Shown in pieces: positions 1 through 5,537 of a stretch of DNA of 7,294 nucleotides. The notes beneath the pieces are model-generated. The model saw only the letters and a program-made list of their open reading frames with translations. It did not search any database and was not told the DNA's origin. A program made the position numbers and the translations under genes. Source of the stretch: an uncultured Sphingomonadales bacterium (lineage in GTDB: Bacteria > Pseudomonadota > Alphaproteobacteria > Sphingomonadales > Sphingomonadaceae); NCBI GenBank assembly GCA_903911985.1, contig CAIWFP010000406.1, positions 1-7,294 of the forward strand, in the 5' to 3' direction. Positions within the stretch are counted from its first letter, which is position 1. Every line of letters starts with the position of its first letter.

Positions 1-1
1 A

Positions 2-586
2 AACGTCAATGTTGGCAATGAACTGGAGCTGTTGTTGATGGCTTGGCGTGTTTGTTCGATAATTGTTAATGAATGTTTTGAAGGCTGACTTGCGATTGCG
101 AGATCCAGTGGAATTGGTGATGGTGGAATTGAAGATCTTGATTGGAATGGTAGCGTTGGAAATTTTGGGGTTGGAAATGTTGCTGCCAAGGGTGGCGGCG
201 TTGAAACCGAAGGCGGCGAAGTTGATTTCCTCGCGTTCGGCGCGGGCGTTGGCGTCCAGTTGCGGCAGGCGCTGGCCCGCCACGGCGGCGATGCGGGCAT
301 TGGCGCGCTGGAGGGTGGCGTTGCTGGCGGCAAGGCCGGGGTTGTTTTCCAGAGCCCGCGCGACCAGCGCGTCGAGCCGGGCCGAGCCGAAGGCCTGCCA
401 CCAGCGCGACGACGGGCCCTCGCCCAGATCTGCCGAGGGGCCGGGGGTGGCTGCGGGCGCGGGCAGGGCGTATCCGGCGGGCCCTTGCGGGGCGGCGGGG
501 GCGTGAAAATCCGGGCCCACGGCGCAGCCCGCCAGCAGGCAGACCGGCGCCAGCACGCCCAGAGGGAATTTACCGCTGCGCAACAT
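2..586 (-). CDS. NodT-family outer-membrane efflux lipoprotein, N-terminal part (runs off left edge, possibly disrupted)
   Basis: This is the outer-membrane channel subunit (TolC/OprM/NodT type) of the tripartite pump encoded with the two genes upstream of it. The ATG at 586 lies inside the end of the transporter gene (17-nt overlap) and has an AAGGTGAG Shine-Dalgarno 4 nt upstream. Residues 1-21 form a lipoprotein signal with lipobox L-A-G-C (Cys21), followed by the family hallmark AVGPDF. RWWQAFGSARLDALVARAL (61-79) and the stretch up to about residue 135 (INFAAFGFNAATLG) also fit the family, whose usual length is about 450-500 residues. From about residue 136 (position ~181 downward) the frame stays open to the edge. 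The protein there becomes rich in Asn, Ile, Thr and Ser, and the expected SYDLDLFGG-type segment is absent, while G+C drops to about 42%. The first ~135 residues are a secure family match. Whether the gene is intact beyond that is doubtful. Confidence 0.82.
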   Translation of the reverse strand, partial: MLRSGKFPLGVLAPVCLLAGCAVGPDFHAPAAPQGPAGYALPAPAATPGPSADLGEGPSSRWWQAFGSARLDALVARALENNPGLAASNATLQRANARIAAVAGQRLPQLDANARAEREEINFAAFGFNAATLGSNISNPKISNATIPIKIFNSTITNSTGSRNRKSAFKTFINNYRTNTPSHQQQLQFIANIDV

Positions 587-2126
587 TCAACTCACCTTTT
601 CGCATTTTGCCGAATGCCCGCCGGGGCGAGCGCATAAGCAACACCAGCGGCATCATCGCGATGCCGAGCAGGCACAACATCCAATAAATATCCGTATAGA
701 CCAGCATCATCGCCTGCCGCTCCACATTCGCCACCAGCGGCGCCACGTAGCGGGCGGCGCCCAGATCGATATCCGGCAGGCGCAGGGCGACAACCGGATT
801 GTCCGGGCGCAGGCCCTCCACCAGCCGCGACTGCACCCGCGCCGCCGTGTGCATGGACAGCATCTGCAGCCAGGATATGCCCAGCGAGTTGGAGATGTTG
901 CGCGTTAGCGAATAGATCGCGGTGCCTTCGTTGCGGAATTCGGGCGTCAGCGTCGCGAAGGTGGTGCTCGTCAGCGGCACGAACATCAGACCGGCGCCCA
1001 ACCCCTGAATCAGCCCGGCCCAGACGATGGGCGCGGCACCGGTTTGCAACGAGAGGCGCGAGAGCATGTACATGCCCAGCGAGCTGAGCACGACGCCGGC
1101 AACCATGAAAATGCGCGGATCGTTACGGCCGAGCAACCGCCCCACGACCATCATTGACACCAGTGTGCCAGCCCCGCGCGGCGAGCTGAGAAGGCCGGTT
1201 TCGTATGCCGGATAGCCGAGAACCTGCTGGATCATCAGCGTGATGATCGGAATGCCGGCAAAGATGGTGACCCCCAGCGAGGCGCCCAGCAGGCAGCCCA
1301 CCGCATAGTTGCGATTGGCAAAGAGTTGTGGGCGAACGAAGCTGTTCGCGGCGGTGCCCATGTGGACTACCGTTGCCCAGGCGAAGAGTGCCACCGCCGC
1401 CCCCTCGATCCGCACCTCGGTGGAATCAAACCAGTCCAGCTGGGGGCCCCGGTCGAGCAGAAGCTGGAGCGAGGCCAGAAACAGCGACAGCGCGGCAAAG
1501 CCGAAGTGATCGAAGCGGACGGGGGCGCCCTGGCGCGTTTCGGGGAGAAAGCTGACCAGACCCACCAGCGCGACGATGCCGATGGGCAGGTTGATAAAGA
1601 ACACCCAGCGCCAGCTGAGCGCGTCAATCAGGAAGCCGCCCAGCGTGGGGCCAATCAGCGGGCCGAACATGAAGCCGACGCCGTTGATCGCCATCGCGCG
1701 GCCCAGTTGCTCTGGGGGGGTGACGTCGAGCAGCAATGACTGGTTGAGCGGAACCAGCGCCGCGCCGCAGGCCCCCTGCAGCATGCGCGCGCCCACCATC
1801 ATCGGCAGGCTGACCGCCAGGCCGCACAGCATCGAGGCCAGGGTAAAGCCAATGGTCGCCAGCACCATGATCTGCTTGCGGCCGAAGCGGTTGGCCAGCC
1901 AGCCGCTGAGCGGCGTGGCGATGGCGCTGGCGATCATATAGGAGGTGAGGACCCAGATCACCTGATCCTGCGAGGCCGACAGGCTGGACTGCATATGCGA
2001 CAGCGCGACATTGGCGATGGTGGAGTCAACCGAGACCATCATCGCCGCTATCGTGGACGAGGCGACGACCAGTGTGCGCCTTGTCCCCGTGGGATAGCGT
2101 GGGGTTGGAGAGGGAGCTTCGGGCAC
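570..2126 (-). CDS. emrB: DHA2-family MFS multidrug exporter (EmrB/QacA type)
   Basis: A proton-driven inner-membrane drug exporter of 518 residues, the normal length for 14-helix DHA2 transporters. Visible hallmarks are the first-helix motif DSTIANVAL (34-42, with Asp34), the loop 2-3 motif GWLANRFGRK (75-84), the motif-B-like RMLQGACGAALVP (114-126) and the motif-C-like GPLIGPTLGG (155-164). The start is a GTG at 2126, only 6 nt after the adaptor gene's TAG stop and without a strong Shine-Dalgarno, so translation is probably coupled to the adaptor gene. A short hydrophilic N-terminus precedes the first helix, as usual. The 3' end overlaps the lipoprotein gene by 17 nt, placing all three in one operon. 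The family is clear. The substrate cannot be read from the sequence, and the symbol is by homology to E. coli EmrB. Confidence 0.94.
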   Translation of the reverse strand: MPEAPSPTPRYPTGTRRTLVVASSTIAAMMVSVDSTIANVALSHMQSSLSASQDQVIWVLTSYMIASAIATPLSGWLANRFGRKQIMVLATIGFTLASMLCGLAVSLPMMVGARMLQGACGAALVPLNQSLLLDVTPPEQLGRAMAINGVGFMFGPLIGPTLGGFLIDALSWRWVFFINLPIGIVALVGLVSFLPETRQGAPVRFDHFGFAALSLFLASLQLLLDRGPQLDWFDSTEVRIEGAAVALFAWATVVHMGTAANSFVRPQLFANRNYAVGCLLGASLGVTIFAGIPIITLMIQQVLGYPAYETGLLSSPRGAGTLVSMMVVGRLLGRNDPRIFMVAGVVLSSLGMYMLSRLSLQTGAAPIVWAGLIQGLGAGLMFVPLTSTTFATLTPEFRNEGTAIYSLTRNISNSLGISWLQMLSMHTAARVQSRLVEGLRPDNPVVALRLPDIDLGAARYVAPLVANVERQAMMLVYTDIYWMLCLLGIAMMPLVLLMRSPRRAFGKMRKGELNVAQR

Positions 2127-2132
2127 GGGAGC

Positions 2133-3281
2133 CTAGCGGCTCGCGGCCGAACCGGCAGGCGGCGGGGGCATGACGGATGCGGGGGGGGCGGAAGCGGGGG
2201 GGCTGTCATCCCCGCCGCCGAACAGATGGTGGCGGGGGCCGGTGTCCACCTCCACCTCCGCGCTGAGCCCGGCGTGCAGCGGAAGCCCGGCGGGCACGGC
2301 ATCCACCGCGATTTCCACCGGCAGGCGCTGCACCACCTTTACCCAGTTGCCCGTGGCGTTTTCCGCCGGAAGCAGCGAGAAGCTGTTGCCGGTGCCGGGG
2401 CTGAAGCTGGCGACATGGCCGGTGAGCTTTGTGCCGGAGTAGGCGTCGATGGTGATGGTGGCGGGCTGGCCCACGCGCATGTGTTCCAGCTGGTTTTCCT
2501 TGAAATTGGCCTCCACCCAGAATTTGGTGCCGGCCAGCATGAAGACCGGGCGCGAGGCGGAGACATAGCTGCCCAGTTGCAGCTGGTTGACCTTGGTGAC
2601 CACGCCATCGCGCGGCGCGCGCACCACGGTGTTGGCAAGGGCGATGCGGGCACTCTCCAGCGCGGCGGCGGCGCGGCGCACAGCGGGCAGATTATCCACG
2701 GGGCCCGAAAGGCTGCCGGCCAGCTCGGCCTTCTTGCTCTGTGCCCGGGCTTGCGCGGCGGCCAGTGTGTCGCGCGCGGTCTGCACGGCGGTGGCGGCCT
2801 GATCATATTGGGATTTTGACGAAATGCCCTGATCTACCAGCTGCTTCTGCCGGGCGGCCTCGCCCGTGGCGAAGGCGAGGCGGGCCTGTGCGGCGGAGGC
2901 CTCTGACAGGCTTTGCTGGTAATCGGCGCGGGCGGCGCCGCCCCCGGCCGTGGCCGAGGCCAGCTCCGCCTCGGCGGCATCGGCACCGGCGCGGGCGGTG
3001 GCGGGATCTATGCGGAACAGGACGTCGCCCTTTTTCACCAGCTGATTCTCGGTGACGTCGACTTCCACCACCTTGCCCGACACATCGGCGGCGATGCCCA
3101 CCAGTCCGGTCTGCATCTCGGCATTGTCGGTCGATTCATAGCGGCCGCTGGTCAACCACATGTAGCCCGAGCCGAGCAGCAGCACCACCGGCGCGGCCAG
3201 CAGCAGCGGCAGGCGCAGGCTGGAGTTTGTCGCCACATCCTGCGTTTCGATGGCGGTGGTGTCCGATCCGGAATTTGCCAC
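2133..3281 (-). CDS. emrA: EmrA/HlyD-family periplasmic adaptor (membrane fusion protein)
   Basis: This adaptor links the EmrB-type transporter to the outer-membrane channel. The GTG at 3281 is chosen because GAGGGAG lies 6 nt upstream (3288-3294). An upstream in-frame GTG at 3380 would add 33 atypical residues and read through the likely promoter. The resulting 382-residue protein has a short cytoplasmic N-terminus, one membrane helix (about 24-43) and the EmrA signature STDNAEMQ (about 50-57). A biotinyl-lipoyl-like half follows (about 58-92), then an Ala/Gln/Glu-rich coiled-coil hairpin (about 95-205), the second lipoyl half (VVRAPRDGVVTKV) and the conserved FSLLPAENATGNWVKVVQR segment of EmrA proteins. 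The last ~28 residues are a Pro/Ala/Ser-rich tail encoded over two G/C homopolymers, which looks dispensable. First gene of the efflux operon; no regulator gene is in the window. Confidence 0.93.
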   Translation of the reverse strand: MANSGSDTTAIETQDVATNSSLRLPLLLAAPVVLLLGSGYMWLTSGRYESTDNAEMQTGLVGIAADVSGKVVEVDVTENQLVKKGDVLFRIDPATARAGADAAEAELASATAGGGAARADYQQSLSEASAAQARLAFATGEAARQKQLVDQGISSKSQYDQAATAVQTARDTLAAAQARAQSKKAELAGSLSGPVDNLPAVRRAAAALESARIALANTVVRAPRDGVVTKVNQLQLGSYVSASRPVFMLAGTKFWVEANFKENQLEHMRVGQPATITIDAYSGTKLTGHVASFSPGTGNSFSLLPAENATGNWVKVVQRLPVEIAVDAVPAGLPLHAGLSAEVEVDTGPRHHLFGGGDDSPPASAPPASVMPPPPAGSAASR

Positions 3282-3287
3282 GATATT

Positions 3288-3294
3288 CTCCCTC
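3288..3294 (-). promoter_or_regulatory. Ribosome binding site deciding the emrA start
   Basis: GAGGGAG on the minus strand sits 6 nt before the GTG at 3281. It is the strongest Shine-Dalgarno in the region and is the reason for preferring this start over the in-frame GTG at 3380. Confidence 0.7.
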
Positions 3295-3324
3295 GGGGCT
3301 TTCTGGAGCCCATGGCCGTTTTCA

Positions 3325-3355
3325 ATTCTATGCACAGTGATAGTAAGCATGGCAA
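3325..3355 (-). promoter_or_regulatory. Candidate sigma70-type promoter of the efflux operon
   Basis: On the minus strand TTGCCA (3350-3355) matches five of six bases of the -35 consensus. It is followed by CATAGA (3327-3332, spacer 17) or TAGAAT (3325-3330, five of six -10 bases but spacer 19). The stretch is markedly more AT-rich than its surroundings and lies about 45-75 nt upstream of the emrA GTG. Sphingomonad promoters are poorly conserved, so this is a candidate only. Confidence 0.35.
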
Positions 3356-3361
3356 GTATCA
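3338..3361. promoter_or_regulatory. Imperfect inverted repeat, candidate operator for the efflux operon
   Basis: A 24-nt element with perfect 5-bp outer arms TGATA/TATCA and a CATG centre; 8 of 12 base pairs are symmetric. It covers the candidate -35 hexamer, where TetR- or MarR-type repressors of efflux operons commonly bind. The cognate regulator is not in the window, so the assignment is inference. Confidence 0.3.
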
Positions 3362-3460
3362 ATAGGGTGGTATTTCGCACTGCGGCGAAGCGCGCGGGGG
3401 TGGGGCGCCCGGGCTGGCCGGCCGCGCCCGGCGTGGCGACGGGGTGCGCACTGCCGGTAT

Positions 3461-3504
3461 GGGGCCGGTTTGGGGCCGGTGTGGGGCCGGGTTGGGGCTG
3501 GATG
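3461..3504 (+). repeat. Four-copy 11-bp G-rich tandem repeat (G-quadruplex-like)
   Basis: The unit GGGGCCGGTTT recurs with small changes (ending GTGT, GGTT, then GGGGCTGGATG) at exact 11-nt spacing. The GGGG runs start at 3461, 3472, 3483 and 3494, each separated by 7 nt, which meets the usual pattern for an intramolecular G-quadruplex on the plus strand. It lies between the end of the hydrolase gene and the emrA promoter. More G runs follow (about 3506-3530). No protein reading of this stretch is convincing. Confidence 0.8.
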
Positions 3505-3586
3505 AGGGGGCGCGGGGCAACCGGGCGGGGAGTTTGCGAGCCGAAATCGCGAAAATCCGCCTGGGATGGGCCGCCCCGTCTATACC

Positions 3587-4552
3587 CTATTTTGCCAGAA
3601 AGGCCTTCAGATCCGTGGTGAAGCGGTCAAACTGATCGTGGTGCAGCCAGTGGCCGGCATTGGCATATTCCACCACGCTGGCGTTTTTGAAATGGGTCAG
3701 GCGACCATCAAGCTCCGGGTTTGAGGCGAAACTGTCCGCGCCGTAGAACAGCTTTACCGGGCAGGTGATCTCGCTCCACAGCTTGTAAACATCCTCCTGC
3801 GGGAAATTGAGGATGGGCCATACGTTCAGGTAATTGTCGAACTTCCAGCTGAAGCTGCCGTCCTCGTTGCGGCTGACGCCGTGGATGGTGAGGTGGCGGG
3901 CCTGCGCGTCGGTCAGGTAGGTGTTTTCCTCTTTCATCCGGGCGAGCGCCGCGTCGATGGTGGGATAGCGGCGGGGCAGCCGGCCGGCGGCCTTGCGCCG
4001 TTCCGCGATCCAGCTGCGCATGCGGTTGCCAAGGCCCGGCGCGTCGCGTTCGGCCAGATAGGCCGGAGAGGGGCCGAGGCCCTCGATATTCGCGAATTTG
4101 CGCACCTTGGCCGGATAGAGCGCGGTGAACAGGGTGGCGACGTTACCACCCAGCGAGTGGCCGCAGATCGTCACCTGATCATAGCCCAGCGTTTCGACCA
4201 GCTGGGTGAAATCATAGACCAGCGTGTCCATCGAATAATGGCCATCGGGCGACCAGGCCGAATCGCCATGGCCGCGCAGATCCGGGCAGATAACATGCCA
4301 GTCGTGCCGCAGTTCCTCGGCCACCCAGTCCCAGCTGCGGCAATGATCGCGCCCGCCGTGCTGGAGGATGAGGGGCGGCGCCTCCGGGTTGCCCCAGTCC
4401 ACATAATGGAGGCGCAGGCGTTGCGAGGTGAAGCTGTGCGAGGTGGGGCCGGGGAAGCGTGTCATGGGCATCAGATGGCGTGGCGCGTCCCGGTCGTCAA
4501 CCGCCCCAATGCCCAATTGTGTCAGCGTGCGTGACATGGTTGGGCCCGCCAT
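3587..4552 (-). CDS. Alpha/beta-fold hydrolase (epoxide hydrolase/lactonase-like)
   Basis: A 321-residue alpha/beta hydrolase with every catalytic element visible: oxyanion-hole HGG (65-67), the DLRGHGDS strand-turn (91-98), nucleophile elbow GHSLGG with Ser133, a probable acid in FYGADS (Asp273) and the histidine in AGHWLH (His301). A serine nucleophile argues against haloalkane dehalogenases and true epoxide hydrolases, which use Asp. Esterase, lactonase or C-C bond hydrolase activity is likelier. Residues about 150-240 would form the cap over the active site. No signal peptide is seen, so it is probably cytoplasmic. The ATG at 4552 is 3 nt after the upstream gene's TGA, pointing to translational coupling. 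Met30 would remove a poorly conserved-looking N-terminal extension and is a possible alternative start, though it lacks a good Shine-Dalgarno. The substrate is unknown. Confidence 0.9.
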   Translation of the reverse strand: MAGPTMSRTLTQLGIGAVDDRDAPRHLMPMTRFPGPTSHSFTSQRLRLHYVDWGNPEAPPLILQHGGRDHCRSWDWVAEELRHDWHVICPDLRGHGDSAWSPDGHYSMDTLVYDFTQLVETLGYDQVTICGHSLGGNVATLFTALYPAKVRKFANIEGLGPSPAYLAERDAPGLGNRMRSWIAERRKAAGRLPRRYPTIDAALARMKEENTYLTDAQARHLTIHGVSRNEDGSFSWKFDNYLNVWPILNFPQEDVYKLWSEITCPVKLFYGADSFASNPELDGRLTHFKNASVVEYANAGHWLHHDQFDRFTTDLKAFLAK

Positions 4553-4555
4553 TGC

Positions 4556-5332
4556 TCAGAGTTCGGGTTCGACATTCAGCCTGAACTGGCCGGTGGTCTG
4601 GTGGGTGGTGGCGCCCGCCGCGAAGAGATAGCCCGCCTCGATGACCACGCCCTTGTCGTCGTCGCCATCGTCATCCTTCATCGGGATGCGCAGCTTGGCC
4701 ACCGGGCCGAGATAATGTTCCGCGCGGGGCAGGAGCGTGTGGACGGTGCCCAGATCGCCAAAGGCGGTGATGCCAAGCCGCAGATTGCGCGCCACGGCGC
4801 GATCCACCGACGTGGCGTAGGAGAAGGCCATGGGCTCGGTTGCGCGCAGGGGTTTTTCGCTGATCAGGTTGAAGCGGATGTCCCACAGGCCAGTGCGGCG
4901 CTGGACCAGCAGCTTGGTTTCGACAGCGTCGGGGCTGCCGGAAAAGCCGTGTTCGAATTCGGCGTAGCCCGCCAGATCCCAACCGCCGAGCCGGGCGAAG
5001 TGATAGACCGCCTCCAGCCCCAGCGCGCGGGCCTTGCGGGGGCCTTGCGCCTCGCGTTCCAATTCGCCGACCGCGGCCAGCGAGAGATTGCCGGTGACGC
5101 CATAGGCGACCTCCAGTCGGGCATTGTCGGCGCCGCCGTCCGGCCCGCCGGTGAGCTGGCCGTAGCGCGCCTCGATCTCCACCTCATGGGCGTCCACCGT
5201 GGCGGCATAGACTTCCTCGCCGGTGCCGGGGCTGGCAAGGGCGGGCGCGGCGGCCAGTGTGGTCGCGAGGGCCAGCGCGGTTGCGGCAAGGTGGCGGGTG
5301 GCGCGCGGGGTGATGGGATGGGTATTGGTCAT
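4556..5332 (-). CDS. Exported beta-rich protein, probable outer-membrane protein of unknown function
   Basis: The ATG at 5332 is chosen because AGGAGG lies 4 nt upstream (5337-5342) and because it opens directly into a signal peptide. A longer in-frame reading from 5440 starts with Cys-rich, signal-less sequence and is rejected. Residues 1-33 have a basic n-region, a hydrophobic core and a signal peptidase I site after APALA (cleavage about 33/34). The mature ~225 residues show alternating hydrophobic/polar strands (for example LSLAAVGELERE, WDLAGYAEFEHGF, VVIEAGYLFAAG), as in outer-membrane beta-barrels, but the C-terminus ends in Leu rather than Phe. An acidic loop KDDDGDDDKG lies at about 219-228. 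No named family is recognised. It is the first gene of a two-gene unit with the alpha/beta hydrolase. The export call is secure; the barrel call is inference. Confidence 0.8.
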   Translation of the reverse strand: MTNTHPITPRATRHLAATALALATTLAAAPALASPGTGEEVYAATVDAHEVEIEARYGQLTGGPDGGADNARLEVAYGVTGNLSLAAVGELEREAQGPRKARALGLEAVYHFARLGGWDLAGYAEFEHGFSGSPDAVETKLLVQRRTGLWDIRFNLISEKPLRATEPMAFSYATSVDRAVARNLRLGITAFGDLGTVHTLLPRAEHYLGPVAKLRIPMKDDDGDDDKGVVIEAGYLFAAGATTHQTTGQFRLNVEPEL

Positions 5333-5336
5333 GGAA

Positions 5337-5342
5337 CCTCCT
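5337..5342 (-). promoter_or_regulatory. Strong ribosome binding site of the exported-protein gene
   Basis: AGGAGG on the minus strand, 4 nt before the ATG at 5332. It fixes the start at the signal peptide rather than at upstream in-frame codons. Confidence 0.8.
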
Positions 5343-5353
5343 GTTGCATGCGC

Positions 5354-5375
5354 TACTAATGATAATGGATCGCAA
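5354..5375. promoter_or_regulatory. AT-rich promoter segment with a weak Fur-box-like half
   Basis: The 201-nt divergent region between the exported-protein gene and trxB holds one AT-rich patch. It contains AATGATAAT, identical to nine central bases of the classical Fur-box sequence, but the flanking half is poorly matched (about 12 of 19 overall). No well-spaced -35/-10 pair is evident for either gene. It is reported as a location where control signals probably lie, not as an established Fur site. Confidence 0.2.
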
Positions 5376-5522
5376 TAGCAACATTGATCTGGCGCAAAGA
5401 CACGACATTTTTGCGGCGAATCCCGTGTGATCAGGCGCAACTTCGTGCCCCCAAAGGTAAAAAGCCGCCCACGCCCTCTGGCATTTCCCGCGCGTGCTGC
5501 CTATCTCGCCACGATAACGGAG

Positions 5523-5537
5523 ATGCCCCCCCCATGA
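5523..5537 (+). other. Met-Pro-Pro-Pro micro-ORF overlapping the trxB start
   Basis: ATG CCC CCC CCA TGA starts directly after GGAG (5519-5522). Its TGA overlaps the trxB ATG at 5534 in an ATGA arrangement. The GGAG touches this ATG, too close for efficient initiation, while it is 11 nt from the trxB ATG, so chance is possible. The codons are made by a C8 tract (5526-5533). Confidence 0.3.

Noticed and set aside
1..195. Diversity-generating retroelement variable region or simple G-to-A hypermutation of the NodT gene
   Set aside because: No reverse transcriptase or template repeat is in the window, and reverting A to G on the coding strand does not restore the expected NodT residues.
3282..3380. 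N-terminal extension of the EmrA-like adaptor from the upstream GTG at 3380
   Set aside because: The added 33 residues look unlike EmrA proteins, the region is an AT-rich promoter-like stretch, and the GTG at 3281 has a strong Shine-Dalgarno at good spacing.
3540..3586. Intrinsic terminator after the alpha/beta hydrolase gene
   Set aside because: Only 3-bp stems and no T-rich tail could be found on the minus strand downstream of 3587.
4601..5359. Long plus-strand open frame antisense to the exported-protein gene
   Set aside because: It is a shadow of a GC-rich gene: Gly/Ala/Arg-rich, no recognisable domain, and fully opposite a gene with a strong ribosome site and signal peptide.
5354..5375. 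A true Fur-regulated promoter
   Set aside because: Only one half resembles the Fur consensus, the other half is poor, and neither flanking gene is a known iron gene; kept only as a low-confidence patch.
5333..5440. N-terminal extension of the exported protein from 5440
   Set aside because: It would bury the signal peptide behind 36 Cys-rich residues and run through the divergent promoter region; AGGAGG sits just before the ATG at 5332.
5384..5533. N-terminal extension of TrxB from 5384
   Set aside because: The FAD motif is already at the normal distance from the start at 5534, and the extension shows no family likeness.
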